Counted from the first letter of the stretch, positions 22,133 to 30,585 are shown. The stretch: 64,000 nt of DNA from Frondihabitans peucedani (GCF_039537585.1 NZ_BAABAU010000001.1:1798001-1862000), one strand, 5' to 3'. A program made the numbers and translations. Notes: generated by a model not told the origin, from the sequence alone.

Positions 22133-22783
22133 TCAGGCCTTGTCGTCGTCGTCGGCGACCCAGAGCTCGTCGTCGGCGCGGAGGGTCTGGACCGCCGCGT
22201 AGACCAGAGCACCGAGGCCGATGACGCCCAGGATGATGAGGAAGACGCCGCCCGCACCGATCCCGTTCTTCTTCGAGTGCTGCTTCTGCACCGAGCGGGC
22301 GGCCTTCGCAGCCTTGGCGACCTTGATCGCGGCCTTCGGGTGCTTGCGGGCCTGCTTGGCCGCGGCCTTGATGGCGCGCTTCTTGGCCTTCTTCGAGAGC
22401 TTCTTGCCGGCCTTCTTCCCGGACTTCACGAACTCGGCGACCTTCGGGTCGTTGGCGAGGTCGGCGAGAGGGCTCGAGGCGACGGCGGCGGTGACAGCCG
22501 GGGCGACGTCCTTGACGAGACGCTCCTTGGCGGTCGCGGCAGCCGCGGTGGCCGCGGTCGTCGCCTGGGCGACACCCGAGCTGACGGCGGGCTTCACCTG
22601 GTTGTCGAGGGCGGCGCGCACCCGAGGTGCGACATCGTTCACTGCGACGGCTGCGGCTTCCGCACCCGCTTCTTTCCAGAACTGGGCCGAGTGACCGAGG
22701 ACTTCCCGGGTCTCCCCCCAGATGTCCGCGGCATCGCCCCGAAGCTTCTTCATCTCGCGCGTGCGCTTACGTGACGTGGCCAT
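22133..22783 (-). CDS. Lys/Ala-rich protein with C-terminal membrane anchor
   Basis: I do not recognise a named family for this 216-residue protein. The N-terminal half is alanine-rich and probably helical. Residues about 120-170 form a strongly basic Lys/Ala block (for example KKAGKKLSKKAKKRAIKAA) that resembles histone H1-like tails. A glycine-flanked transmembrane helix near residues 178-200 follows, with a short acidic tail (DDDDK). This would place a basic, nucleic acid- or polyanion-binding domain next to the membrane. It is transcribed divergently from ppiA, with 121 bases between the starts. The function is unknown. Confidence 0.75.
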   Translation of the reverse strand: MATSRKRTREMKKLRGDAADIWGETREVLGHSAQFWKEAGAEAAAVAVNDVAPRVRAALDNQVKPAVSSGVAQATTAATAAAATAKERLVKDVAPAVTAAVASSPLADLANDPKVAEFVKSGKKAGKKLSKKAKKRAIKAAAKQARKHPKAAIKVAKAAKAARSVQKQHSKKNGIGAGGVFLIILGVIGLGALVYAAVQTLRADDELWVADDDDKA

Positions 22784-22904
22784 GTGGTCTCCTTCGTGGA
22801 TTCTGCGGCGTTCGGCCCATCATGGCACGCACCGCCCTGACAGGTCACAGCAGGATCTCTGAGCGGACGCTGAATCCCCAGGCCGCTATGGAAGAATCGA
22901 CGAC

Positions 22905-23444
22905 ATGTCAACGCACACCGCTGTCGCCACGATCACTACCAACCTCGGCACGATCAAGGTCGACCTCTACGGCAATCACGCCCCCAAGACCGTCGCGAAC
23001 TTCACCGGTCTCGCGACCGGCACCATCGAGTGGACGCACCCCGCCACCGGCAAGGTCTCCAAAGACAGGCTGTACGACGGCGTCGTCTTCCACCGCATCA
23101 TCCCGAACTTCATGATCCAGGGCGGCGACCCGCTCGGTCAGGGCGTCGGCGGCCCCGGCTACAACTTCGACGACGAGATCCACCCCGAGCTCACGTTCCA
23201 GGAGCCCTACATCCTCGCCATGGCCAACGCCGGAACGCGCGGCGGCAAGGGCACGAACGGCTCGCAGTTCTTCATCACGACGGTTCCGACCCCGTGGCTG
23301 CAGGGCAAGCACACCATCTTCGGCGTCGTCTCCGACGACGAGTCCAAGAAGGTCGTCGACGCGATCCAGGCCGTCGACACCGACGGTCGCGACAAGCCGC
23401 TCGAAGACGTCGTCATCCAGAGCGTCACCATCGACGAGGTCTGA
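22905..23444 (+). CDS. ppiA: peptidyl-prolyl cis-trans isomerase, cyclophilin type
   Basis: This 179-residue cyclophilin speeds proline isomerisation during protein folding. VVFHRIIPNFMIQGGDP and NGSQFFITT carry the conserved Arg, Phe, Met and Gln of the active site, and LQGKHTIFG completes it. There is no signal peptide, so it is cytoplasmic. A ppiA gene near the origin, followed by a rhomboid gene, is usual in Microbacteriaceae and mycobacteria. The rhomboid start follows 7 bases later. Confidence 0.96.
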   Translation: MSTHTAVATITTNLGTIKVDLYGNHAPKTVANFTGLATGTIEWTHPATGKVSKDRLYDGVVFHRIIPNFMIQGGDPLGQGVGGPGYNFDDEIHPELTFQEPYILAMANAGTRGGKGTNGSQFFITTVPTPWLQGKHTIFGVVSDDESKKVVDAIQAVDTDGRDKPLEDVVIQSVTIDEV

Positions 23445-23451
23445 CCCCTCC

Positions 23452-24288
23452 TTGACCTACGCTCCGAGCAGCACCGACAACTACTGCTACCGCCACCCCG
23501 ACCGTCAGAGCTTCGTGCTCTGCCAGCGGTGCGGGCGGACGGTCTGCGCCCAGTGCCAGACCCAGGCGGCCGTCGGAGTGCACTGCCCCGAGTGCGTGCG
23601 CGAGGCCCGGGGCGCCATGCCCCGGGTCAAGCCGCAAGCTGTCACCCGGGGCCGCAGCATGGTCTCGTCGGGAGCCCCCGTGGCGACCTACGCGATCATG
23701 GCCGTGTCGGTCCTCGTCTGGCTGGTCCAGCAAGTCGCCGGCAGTGCAGTGACGAACGAGCTCGCGTTCTTCGCCCCGCTCACCCTCTCCGAGCCGTGGC
23801 GGCTCATCACGACGATGTTCGTCCACGGCAGCTTCTTCCACATCCTGTTCAACATGTGGTCGGTCTACGTCTTCGGGTCCATGCTCGAGCGGCAGCTCGG
23901 ACGGGTGCGCTACCTGGCGCTCTACTTCGTCAGCGGGATCGCAGGATCAGTGGCCGTCTCACTGATCGCTCCGGGAACAGCCGCGATCGGCGCATCCGGC
24001 GCGATCTTCGGTCTGCTCGGTGCGTTCTTCGTCATCGAGCGGTCCCTCGGGGGCCGAGGCGTGCAGATCCTGGTGCTCGTCGCTCTGAACCTCGCCATCG
24101 GCTTCTTCGTCCCGGGGATCGCCTGGCAGGCGCACGTCGGCGGCGTCATCGTCGGCGCGGTCATCGGCCTGATCTACATGCGCACGCGTCACCGCTCGCA
24201 GAACTGGATTCAGATCGGGGCGATCGCCGGGCTGGGGCTCCTGCTCGTCGTCATCGCGCTCGTCCGGTCGGCGCAGCTGCTCGGCTGA
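23452..24288 (+). CDS. rhomboid family intramembrane serine protease
   Basis: This 278-residue protein cleaves membrane proteins within the bilayer. The N-terminus holds a B-box-like zinc-binding segment with Cys and His pairs (YCYRHP, LCQRC, CAQC, VHCPEC; residues about 10-45). Six or seven transmembrane helices follow. The catalytic serine is in GASGAIFG and the histidine in AHVGG, and the HGSFFHILFNMW helix is also conserved. The start is a TTG at 23452, 7 bases after ppiA, and coupling to ppiA is likely. The substrate is unknown. Confidence 0.93.
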   Translation: MTYAPSSTDNYCYRHPDRQSFVLCQRCGRTVCAQCQTQAAVGVHCPECVREARGAMPRVKPQAVTRGRSMVSSGAPVATYAIMAVSVLVWLVQQVAGSAVTNELAFFAPLTLSEPWRLITTMFVHGSFFHILFNMWSVYVFGSMLERQLGRVRYLALYFVSGIAGSVAVSLIAPGTAAIGASGAIFGLLGAFFVIERSLGGRGVQILVLVALNLAIGFFVPGIAWQAHVGGVIVGAVIGLIYMRTRHRSQNWIQIGAIAGLGLLLVVIALVRSAQLLG

Positions 24289-24306
24289 TCGCGCACGCTC
24301 GAACGG

Positions 24307-24332
24307 GAAGGCCGCCCCGAGGGGCGGCCTTC
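24307..24332. terminator. terminator after rhomboid gene
   Basis: GAAGGCCGCCCC and its complement form a perfect 12-bp stem with a 2-base loop, 18 bases after the rhomboid stop codon. Confidence 0.85.
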
Positions 24333-24350
24333 GTCGTTCTGGCTCGAGAG

Positions 24351-24371
24351 TTATCCACAACCCTGTCCACA
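24351..24371. promoter_or_regulatory. DnaA box pair outside oriC, 3' side of crgA
   Basis: A perfect TTATCCACA at 24351-24359 is followed 3 bases later by the one-mismatch box CTGTCCACA at 24363-24371. They lie in the spacer between the rhomboid terminator and the end of crgA, 12 kb from oriC. Confidence 0.7.
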
Positions 24372-24440
24372 GTGGGGATAGTTACACCCGTGTAAGACGC
24401 ACCGTTATGAATGACGGGAACGCGTCGAGATCGCGCAGGA

Positions 24441-24695
24441 TCAGCGCCAGCGCGTGGTCATGAGGAAGCCGATGAACATGATCCCGAAGCCGATCAGGAT
24501 GTTCCAGGAGTGGAGGGACGGCACCGGGTACACGCTCTGGCTGACGTAGAAGACGATGATCCAGGCGAGGCCGAGGAGCATGAAGCCGAACATGACCGGC
24601 TTGAACCACACGGGATTCGGGCGGTTGTCGGCGGAGCGGCTGTCGCTCTGCGAGGCGCGCGCCCCGGACGCTGTCGTCTTCTTCTCATTGGCCAT
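24441..24695 (-). CDS. crgA: cell division protein CrgA
   Basis: This 84-residue protein has a short hydrophilic, Ser/Ala-rich N-terminus, the conserved NPVWFKPVMFGFMLLGL entry and two transmembrane helices with a short outside loop (SVYPVPSL). CrgA recruits and regulates septal proteins such as FtsZ, FtsI and PBPs in actinobacteria. The ATG at 24695 gives the family's usual length; longer starts add an unconserved segment that overlaps a DnaA-box-like sequence. It lies divergent from sortase E, in the conserved crgA-srtE-pabA-pknB neighbourhood. Confidence 0.94.
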   Translation of the reverse strand: MANEKKTTASGARASQSDSRSADNRPNPVWFKPVMFGFMLLGLAWIIVFYVSQSVYPVPSLHSWNILIGFGIMFIGFLMTTRWR

Positions 24696-24721
24696 GCGCA
24701 GCAGTGTATCGTGACGGCCCC

Positions 24722-24730
24722 TGTGGACAG
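24722..24730 (-). promoter_or_regulatory. DnaA-box-like site upstream of crgA
   Basis: TGTGGACAG is the reverse complement of CTGTCCACA, the same 9-mer found at 24363-24371, and has one mismatch to TTGTCCACA. It lies 27 bases upstream of the crgA start in the crgA-sortase divergent spacer. Confidence 0.5.
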
Positions 24731-24769
24731 TCTTCGCACGCCCTGTCACGCCGCCCGTAGAATCTCACC

Positions 24770-25546
24770 ATGACCGATCCTGACGAGCCTGCAGCGAGCG
24801 GCGCGGTGCGCGTCCGTGCTCCGCGCCGGCGCACGTCCGTCTTCGGTGTGCTGGGCGAGATCCTGATCACGCTCGGCGTCGTCGTCCTGCTGTTCATCGT
24901 CTGGCAGCAGTGGTTCAACGACATCGTGGTCTCGGGCGACACGAAGGCCCAGGCGTCGAAACTCAGCCAGCAGCTGCACGACGAGGCGGGCGTCGGGCCG
25001 AGCGTCAAGCCCGGGCGCGACTACGGCACTCCGCCGGTCACCCCGGCGGCGACCGACGGCAAGCAGTTCGGCGTCCTGTACGTGCCGCGGTTCGGCAGCG
25101 ACTACCAGGTGCCGATCGCCGGCGGCACCGACACCACGCAGACCCTCAACACCGGCGACGCCGGCCACTACGACTCGACGCAGATGCCGGGAGCCACAGG
25201 CAACTTCGCGATCGCGGGGCACCGCACCACGCACGGGGCGCCCTTCGCCGACATCGCCGAGCTGCGCGTCGGCGACCACTTCTACGTGCAGACCAAGCAG
25301 GGCTACTACACCTACACGTTCCGCAACCTCCAGTACGTCAAGCCGACGCAGATCCAGGTGCTGCAGCAGGTGCCCGACGCCCCGACCGTCAGCACGACGT
25401 CGAAAGACCGCCTGATCACCCTGACCAGCTGCAACCCGAAGTACAGCGCGGCCGAGCGCATCATCGCGTACGGCGTCTTGACGTCGTGGCAGCCTCTCTC
25501 AGCCGGGGCGCCGGGCGAGATCACGAAGATCGTCGCGAAGGGCTGA
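24770..25546 (+). CDS. srtE: class E sortase
   Basis: This 258-residue membrane-anchored transpeptidase has a basic N-terminus and one transmembrane helix near residues 28-50, then the sortase fold outside the cell. The catalytic residues are His151 (AGHRTTHG), Cys221 (TLTSCNP) and Arg230 (AERIIAY). Class E enzymes of high-GC actinobacteria recognise LAXTG signals and attach proteins to the wall. A protein with a C-terminal LAFTG signal is encoded at 46.8-52.7 kb in this window. The next gene starts 5 bases after its stop. Confidence 0.94.
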   Translation: MTDPDEPAASGAVRVRAPRRRTSVFGVLGEILITLGVVVLLFIVWQQWFNDIVVSGDTKAQASKLSQQLHDEAGVGPSVKPGRDYGTPPVTPAATDGKQFGVLYVPRFGSDYQVPIAGGTDTTQTLNTGDAGHYDSTQMPGATGNFAIAGHRTTHGAPFADIAELRVGDHFYVQTKQGYYTYTFRNLQYVKPTQIQVLQQVPDAPTVSTTSKDRLITLTSCNPKYSAAERIIAYGVLTSWQPLSAGAPGEITKIVAKG

Positions 25547-25550
25547 TCCG

Positions 25551-25712
25551 ATGTACTCCGCTCTCTGGCGCGTCCTGCCCGGCCCGTGGTGGCTCCGGGT
25601 CGTCCTCCTCCTGGTGCTCGCCGCCGCCATCCTGTTCGCCCTGGTCACCTGGGTGTTCCCCTTCGTCGACTCCTTCGTCGACTCGCCCAATGTCACGGTT
25701 GGTTCCTCATGA
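25551..25712 (+). CDS. 53-residue single-pass membrane protein
   Basis: A short open frame fits exactly between sortase E and pabA: it starts 5 bases after the sortase stop and overlaps the pabA start in an ATGA. The protein has a Trp/Arg-rich start (WRVLPGPWWLRV), one transmembrane helix of about 20 residues (VVLLLVLAAAILFALVTWVF) and a short acidic outside tail. Small proteins of this shape are found at the same place in related genomes, as I recall, but none has a known role. The tight coupling on both sides argues that it is real. Confidence 0.8.
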   Translation: MYSALWRVLPGPWWLRVVLLLVLAAAILFALVTWVFPFVDSFVDSPNVTVGSS

Positions 25713-26347
25713 CCCGCATCCTCGTCGTCGACAACTACGACAGCTTCGTCTACACGCTGAACGGCTACCTGCACCAGCTCGGTGCCGAGACGGAGGTCGT
25801 CCGGAACGACTCCTTCTCCCCGGCCTCCGCCGCGTCGCGCATCGCCGACTACGACGGCGTCCTCCTGTCGCCCGGCCCCGGCACCCCCGCGGCAGCCGGC
25901 GTCTCGATCGACGTGGTGCACGCGGCCCTCGAGGCGGGCACGCCCCTGCTCGGCGTCTGCCTCGGGCACCAGGCCATCGCCGAGGCGCTCGGGGCGACGG
26001 TCACCCACGCCGAGGAACTCATGCACGGCAAGACCTCGAGGGTGACCCACGACGATAGCCCCTTCTACGACGGGGTCCCGCAGCCGTTCGTCGCCACGCG
26101 CTACCACTCGCTCGCCGTGGTCACCGACACCGTGCCCGACGAGTTGGTCGTCACGTCGCAGACCAGCGGCGGCGTCATCATGGGGCTGCGGCACCGTGAG
26201 GCTCCCGTCTACGGGGTGCAGTTCCACCCCGAGTCGGTGTTGACCGAGGGCGGCTACAGCATGATCGGCAACTGGCTCGGCGTGGCCGGCCTGCCCGACG
26301 CCGCCGAGAAGGCCAAGGGGCTGAGCCCGCTCGTCAACCTCGGCTGA
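25709..26347 (+). CDS. pabA: glutamine amidotransferase, anthranilate/aminodeoxychorismate synthase component II
   Basis: This 212-residue class I glutamine amidotransferase supplies ammonia from glutamine to a chorismate-using partner. The oxyanion and nucleophile motifs LSPGPGTP and LLGVCLGHQAI (catalytic Cys) are present, with His-Glu in GVQFHPESVLT. Sequence alone does not separate PabA (folate) from TrpG (tryptophan). The position beside sortase E and pknB, away from trp genes, is where actinobacterial genomes carry the gene called pabA or trpG. Its ATG overlaps the upstream microprotein. Confidence 0.92.
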   Translation: MTRILVVDNYDSFVYTLNGYLHQLGAETEVVRNDSFSPASAASRIADYDGVLLSPGPGTPAAAGVSIDVVHAALEAGTPLLGVCLGHQAIAEALGATVTHAEELMHGKTSRVTHDDSPFYDGVPQPFVATRYHSLAVVTDTVPDELVVTSQTSGGVIMGLRHREAPVYGVQFHPESVLTEGGYSMIGNWLGVAGLPDAAEKAKGLSPLVNLG

Positions 26348-26361
26348 GGTCTGTGCTGCGG

Positions 26362-26385
26362 TGCTGCTGCTGCTGCTGCTGCTGC
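26362..26385. repeat. (TGC)8 microsatellite
   Basis: Eight perfect tandem TGC trinucleotides lie 15 bases after the pabA stop. They are non-coding here and a likely slippage site. Confidence 0.95.
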
Positions 26386-26391
26386 CCCCGG

Positions 26392-26510
26392 TCGGCGGGG
26401 TAGCTCGGCTGCGCCGCGGCGGGGTGCGGGTGCCGACGTGTGGCGCCGTTCTGCTCCGGCGGGGGCCCGGGGTAGCTGCACCCTCGCGTTCGGCCGTGAG
26501 CTAGGCAGGA
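26392..26510. repeat. pabA-pknB spacer repeat, unit A
   Basis: This 119-base unit contains the markers TCGGCGGGGTAGCTCGGCTG, GTGCCGACGTGTGGCGCCGT, TCTGCTCCGGCGG and GTTCGGCCGTGAGCTAGGC, in that order. It runs directly into unit B. It lacks an 8-base GCGCTGCG-like insert that units B and C carry. Confidence 0.93.
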
Positions 26511-26635
26511 TCGGCGGGGTAGCTCGGCTGCGGCGCTGCGCCGCGGCGGGGTGTGGGTGCCGACGTGTGGCGCCGTTCTGCTCCGGCGAGGGCCGGCGGA
26601 GTTGCACCCTCGAGTTCGGCCGTGAGGTAGGCAGG
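26511..26635. repeat. pabA-pknB spacer repeat, unit B
   Basis: This 125-base unit carries the same ordered markers as unit A, with small substitutions (GAGGGCCGGCGGAGTTGC in place of GGGGGCCCGGGGTAGCTGC). The junction with unit A carries GCAGGATC at 26505-26512. Confidence 0.93.
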
Positions 26636-26723
26636 ACCGGCGCCGCGTGCGACCCGCACCCCGAAGCGTCGGTGGAACCCCGGCGGACGGGGGTTCGAGC
26701 GCCGGAGCGGGGTGCGGGCAGGA

Positions 26724-26849
26724 TCGGCGGGGTAGCTCGGCTGCGGCGCTGCGCCGCGGCGGGGCACGGGTGCCGACGTGTGGCGCCGTTCTGCTCCGGC
26801 GGGGGCCCGGGGTAGCTGCACCTTCGAGTTCGGCCGTGAGCTAGGCGGG
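26724..26849. repeat. pabA-pknB spacer repeat, unit C
   Basis: This 126-base unit is close to unit B at its start and to unit A in its second half (GGGGGCCCGGGGTAGCTGCA). It follows an unrelated spacer of about 88 bases and again begins at a GCAGGATC (26718-26725). Confidence 0.93.
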
Positions 26850-26880
26850 ATCGGCGCCGTGCGTCGGCAGGGGTGGACCG

Positions 26881-26916
26881 CCGCGGCGGGGTGCGGGTGC
26901 CGACGTGTGGCGCCGT
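26881..26916. repeat. pabA-pknB spacer repeat, fragment D
   Basis: Thirty-six bases match the central part of the unit (CCGCGGCGGGGTGCGGGTG through GACGTGTGGCGCCGT). The flanks do not match, so this is a truncated copy next to the pknB stop. Confidence 0.85.
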
Positions 26917-26959
26917 GCGGGCGGGCGCGGGAGGGCGGGAGCGCGGAGCGACGACGCGA

Positions 26960-28675
26960 CTACTGCGCAGCAGTGCAGACGGTCAGCGTGATGGTGGAGC
27001 CCTGCTCCTGCTCGCCGACGGGGAGATCCTGCGACTTGACGGTGTCGCCGGAGCAGGTGTCGTCGCCGACGGTGTTGACGGTCAGCTCGAGCTTCTGCAG
27101 CGCGGCCATGGCGTCGGCGACCGGCTTGCCGGTGACGTCGGGCACGTCGACGGTGCCGCTCGAGACGATGAGGTCGACGGTGGTGCCGAGCTCGACGCTC
27201 TTGCCGATCGCCGGGCTGGTCGAGATGACCGTGCCCGCGCTGACGTCGGGGCTGTCCTGCGTGGTGACCGAGCCCTTCTCGAGGCCGAGGGAGGTGACCT
27301 GGCCCCAGGCGTCGTCTGTCTCCTGGCCGGAGACGTCGGGCATGCTCACCGTCGCGGGGCCGGTCGAGACGTAGACGCTGATCGTCTCGTCTGTTGCGAC
27401 CTTGGTGCCGGAGGGCGGGCTGGTCTTGATGATGCGGCCGTCGTCGATCGAGTTGCTGCTGATGTCGACGCGCTGCGGCACGAGCTTGAGCTTCGTGAGC
27501 TTGGCGGCGCCCGACGCGTACGGCTCGGACGCCAGACTCGGGACCGCGACGCCGGCGTTGGTCGGCAGGACGACGGGCGAGAGGTGGCCCACCCAGAAGA
27601 CGACCGCCGCGATGATGATCGCGATCATGACGATGCCGGCCCAGATCCAGGCGACCGGCGGCCTCGTCTGCGTGCGGGCCGGGCGGTTCGTGTCGCTGCT
27701 GCCGAGCTCTTTGAGGGCCGCCTCGGAGCCGACGGCCGCGCGGGGGTTGACCCCGAAGAGCGTGGTCGAGACGGTCTCGGGCTGCGTCTGGTGGCGGCGC
27801 ACCGGGAGGTTGCCGGCACCGGCGTCGACGACGTCGGCGCGGAACTCCGACGCGCTCTGGAACCGGTCGAAGCGGTTCTTAGCGAGGGCGTGGAGGGTGA
27901 CGGCGTCGAGGGCCGGCGACACCGCCGGGTTGATGACGCTCGGCGGCACCGGCGGCTCGCTGACGTGCTGGTATGCCACAGCGACGGGCGACTCGCCACG
28001 GAACGGCGGCCGGCCGGTGAGGAGCTCGAAGAGCACGACGCCGGTGGAGTAGAGGTCGCTCCGGGCGTCGACGGTCTCACCGCGCGCCTGCTCGGGACTG
28101 AAGTACTGGGCCGTGCCCAGGATCGCGGTCGTCTGAGCCACGGTCGCCGCCGAGTCGGAGACGGCCCGGGCGATGCCGAAGTCCATCACCTTGACCTGGC
28201 CCGAGTGGGTCAGCATGACGTTGCCGGGCTTGATGTCGCGGTGGACGACGCCGGCCCGGTGGGAGTACTCGAGAGCCGTCAGGATGCCCTCGGTCACCCG
28301 CACGGCCTCCTTCGGGTCGAGCGGACCCTCGGCCACGATGTCTTTGAGCATCCGGCCCTCGACGTACTCCATGACGATGTACGGCACGAGCACCTGGTTG
28401 CCGAGGGCGTCTCGGACGCTCTCCTCGCCGGCGTCGAAGACCCGCACGATGGTCGGGTGCGCCATGCGGGCGGCCGCCTGGGCCTCCTGCCGGAACCGCG
28501 AGCGGAACGACGGGTCGGACGCCAGCTGCGACTTCATCAGCTTGATGGCCACCTGCCGGCCGAGGCGCGAATCGGTGCCCAGGTAGACGTTCGCCATGCC
28601 GCCGTGACCGATCAGGTGGCCGATCTGGTATCGGTTGGCGAGGAGGCTGATCCCCTCAGTCACGCCTTCTGCCAC
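26960..28675 (-). CDS. pknB: serine/threonine protein kinase PknB with PASTA domains
   Basis: This 571-residue transmembrane kinase senses peptidoglycan fragments and phosphorylates division and wall enzymes. The cytoplasmic kinase domain has the P-loop GHGGMANV near residue 24, catalytic Lys45, HRDIKPGN and DFG. One transmembrane helix lies near residues 355-378, followed by about four PASTA repeats outside the cell (VPSLASEPYASGAAKL, MPDVSGQETDDAWGQV, VPDVTGKPVADAMAAL and others). It is the last gene of the seven-gene division operon, 101 bases after pknA. Confidence 0.96.
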   Translation of the reverse strand: MAEGVTEGISLLANRYQIGHLIGHGGMANVYLGTDSRLGRQVAIKLMKSQLASDPSFRSRFRQEAQAAARMAHPTIVRVFDAGEESVRDALGNQVLVPYIVMEYVEGRMLKDIVAEGPLDPKEAVRVTEGILTALEYSHRAGVVHRDIKPGNVMLTHSGQVKVMDFGIARAVSDSAATVAQTTAILGTAQYFSPEQARGETVDARSDLYSTGVVLFELLTGRPPFRGESPVAVAYQHVSEPPVPPSVINPAVSPALDAVTLHALAKNRFDRFQSASEFRADVVDAGAGNLPVRRHQTQPETVSTTLFGVNPRAAVGSEAALKELGSSDTNRPARTQTRPPVAWIWAGIVMIAIIIAAVVFWVGHLSPVVLPTNAGVAVPSLASEPYASGAAKLTKLKLVPQRVDISSNSIDDGRIIKTSPPSGTKVATDETISVYVSTGPATVSMPDVSGQETDDAWGQVTSLGLEKGSVTTQDSPDVSAGTVISTSPAIGKSVELGTTVDLIVSSGTVDVPDVTGKPVADAMAALQKLELTVNTVGDDTCSGDTVKSQDLPVGEQEQGSTITLTVCTAAQ

Positions 28676-28776
28676 GAGTGTTCTCCCAAATGCAACGGTC
28701 CCGACCCAGTGTACCGGGACGGGACCGCGCGGGTTCCTGGAGGGCGCCGAGGCGACTCACCGAGACCGGATCGTGC

Positions 28777-30585
28777 TCAATTCGTGGGCGCGGTGGGATC
28801 GGCGGTGGGGTCGCTGGTCGGGTCGGCGGCTGCCGTCACCGGGACCGAGACCCCGGGCGACGACGCCGACTTGACGCTGCTGCTGGAGCCGCCGCAGACC
28901 GCGACGTAGCTGAAGGTCAGCGTGCCGGGCTGGGACGACTTCACGTTGACGGTCTGGGGCGTGTTGGCGCCGACGGTGGCGGTCGTCTGACCGGAGCTGT
29001 CGGTGCCGCCGGTGATCGTGTACGTGAATCCGGTGACCTGGTAGCCGGCCGGGCAGCCGCTGTAGGCGGGGATCGTGATGCCGGTCGTCGTGGTGTCGTC
29101 GGCCGGGATGGTCGCACCGTTCTGCGCGGTCGGCGCGGCGGGCTGACCGGCCGTGAGGACGTCTCCGTAGCCGAAGACCGTCACAGTGGTGCCGGCCTGC
29201 ACGACGCCCGAGGGGTCGACGCGGTAGACCTTACCGACCATGTCCTGCGTGGTGGCGGGCTTGTCCTGGTTGACCTCGACGCGGTAGCCGAGGTTGCCGA
29301 GGGCGAGCTGCGCCTGCTGGATCGTCTTGCCGTTGTAGTCGTTCGCGCCGATCGTGTGCGAGGTCGTTGAAGGCGTCGGGGTCTGCGACGGCGGCTGCGA
29401 CACGGGCTGGCTGGCCGGCGCGCTCGCGCTCTGCGACGAGCCGACGTTCGCCTTCTTCGGCTGGTTGAAGAGAACAGCGAAGACGACGATCGCGATCACC
29501 GCCAGGATCGCCAGCACGATCAGCGGCCAGAACCAGGCGCTGCGCTTCTTGCGATCCTGGTCGGCCTCGAGCTCCTCCTCGGCCAGGGCGGCACCGGCCG
29601 CACCAGCGCCGACACCGAGGCCGAGGGTGGCGGCGGTGGGCGCAGGATCACGCTCGGGTGCGTCCATGAGGCGGGTCGCGGCATCCTGCGCGGCGAAGAC
29701 CTGCGTGGCAGCGTCTCCGCTCCCGCCGATCCCGAGGGCCGGCACGGCTGCGGTCGCAGCCGCGACGTCGCCACGGCGCAGCGCGCGAGCGGCCTGCGCG
29801 AGAGCCGACGCGGACGCGGGGCGCTCGGCCGGCTTCTTGGCGATGCACGAGTAGACGAGCTTGCGGACGGGCTCCGGGATCGTCGACGGCAGGTCGGGCG
29901 GCGTCTCGTTGATCTGCGCCATGGCGATCGCGACCTGCGACTCGCCCGTGAAGGGGCGACGGCCGGCGAGGGCCTCGTAGGCGACGATCCCGAGCGAGTA
30001 GATGTCGGTGGACGGCGACGCAGGATGCCCGGACGCCTGCTCGGGCGAGAGGTACTGGACGGTGCCCATGACCTGCCCGGTGGCGGTCAACGGGACCTGG
30101 TCGGCGATCCTGGCGATTCCGAAGTCGGTGATCTTGACCCGGCCGTCGGGCGTGATGAGGAGGTTGCCCGGCTTGATGTCGCGGTGCACCAGGCCCGCGG
30201 CGTGGGCCGCCTGCAGGGCCGAGGCGGTCTGGGCGACGATGTCGAGGACCTTGTCGGTCGGCAGCACGCGGTCGCGCTCGAGGATGGTCGACATGGCCTC
30301 GCCGGGGACGAGCTCCATGACGAGGTAGGCGCTGCCCTCCTCCTCGCCGTAGTCGAAGACGTTGGCGATGCCCTCGTGGTTGACGAGCGCGGCGTGGCGG
30401 GCCTCGGCGCGGAAGCGCTCGAGGAACCCGGGGTCGCCGAGGTACTCGTCTTTCAGGATCTTGATCGCGACGGTGCGGCCGATGACCAGGTCGGTCGCCT
30501 GCCACACCTCGCCCATGCCGCCGATGGCGACTCGCGATGACAGTTCGTACCGACCACCGAAGGTGAGTCCGCTGAATGGCCTCAT
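28777..30585 (-). CDS. pknA: serine/threonine protein kinase PknA
   Basis: This 602-residue membrane kinase pairs with PknB. The kinase domain shows GGMGEVW, Lys42, [11 protein letters not shown] and a [15 protein letters not shown] activation segment. A transmembrane helix ([20 protein letters not shown]) lies near residue 350. The outside part contains one PASTA-like unit ([20 protein letters not shown]), flanked by Ser/Thr/Pro-rich linkers. It is longer than mycobacterial PknA, which has no PASTA unit. The stop region is followed by pknB, and the start overlaps pbpA by 4 bases. Confidence 0.93.
   Translation of the reverse strand: MRPFSGLTFGGRYELSSRVAIGGMGEVWQATDLVIGRTVAIKILKDEYLGDPGFLERFRAEARHAALVNHEGIANVFDYGEEEGSAYLVMELVPGEAMSTILERDRVLPTDKVLDIVAQTASALQAAHAAGLVHRDIKPGNLLITPDGRVKITDFGIARIADQVPLTATGQVMGTVQYLSPEQASGHPASPSTDIYSLGIVAYEALAGRRPFTGESQVAIAMAQINETPPDLPSTIPEPVRKLVYSCIAKKPAERPASASALAQAARALRRGDVAAATAAVPALGIGGSGDAATQVFAAQDAATRLMDAPERDPAPTAATLGLGVGAGAAGAALAEEELEADQDRKKRSAWFWPLIVLAILAVIAIVVFAVLFNQPKKANVGSSQSASAPASQPVSQPPSQTPTPSTTSHTIGANDYNGKTIQQAQLALGNLGYRVEVNQDKPATTQDMVGKVYRVDPSGVVQAGTTVTVFGYGDVLTAGQPAAPTAQNGATIPADDTTTTGITIPAYSGCPAGYQVTGFTYTITGGTDSSGQTTATVGANTPQTVNVKSSQPGTLTFSYVAVCGGSSSSVKSASSPGVSVPVTAAADPTSDPTADPTAPTN

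Larger units (their letters stand above)
26348..26959. other. gene-free convergent spacer made of repeats
   Basis: This 612-base stretch separates the tail ends of pabA and pknB. It begins with a (TGC)8 microsatellite at 26362-26385. The rest is three long copies and one fragment of a GC-rich unit of about 120 bases, listed separately. Repeated short open frames on both strands are by-products of the repeat. Confidence 0.85.

Noticed and set aside
26438-26844. Repeated short proteins in the pabA-pknB spacer
   Set aside because: The same peptide recurs because the DNA repeats; no ribosome binding sites, and frames occur on both strands.
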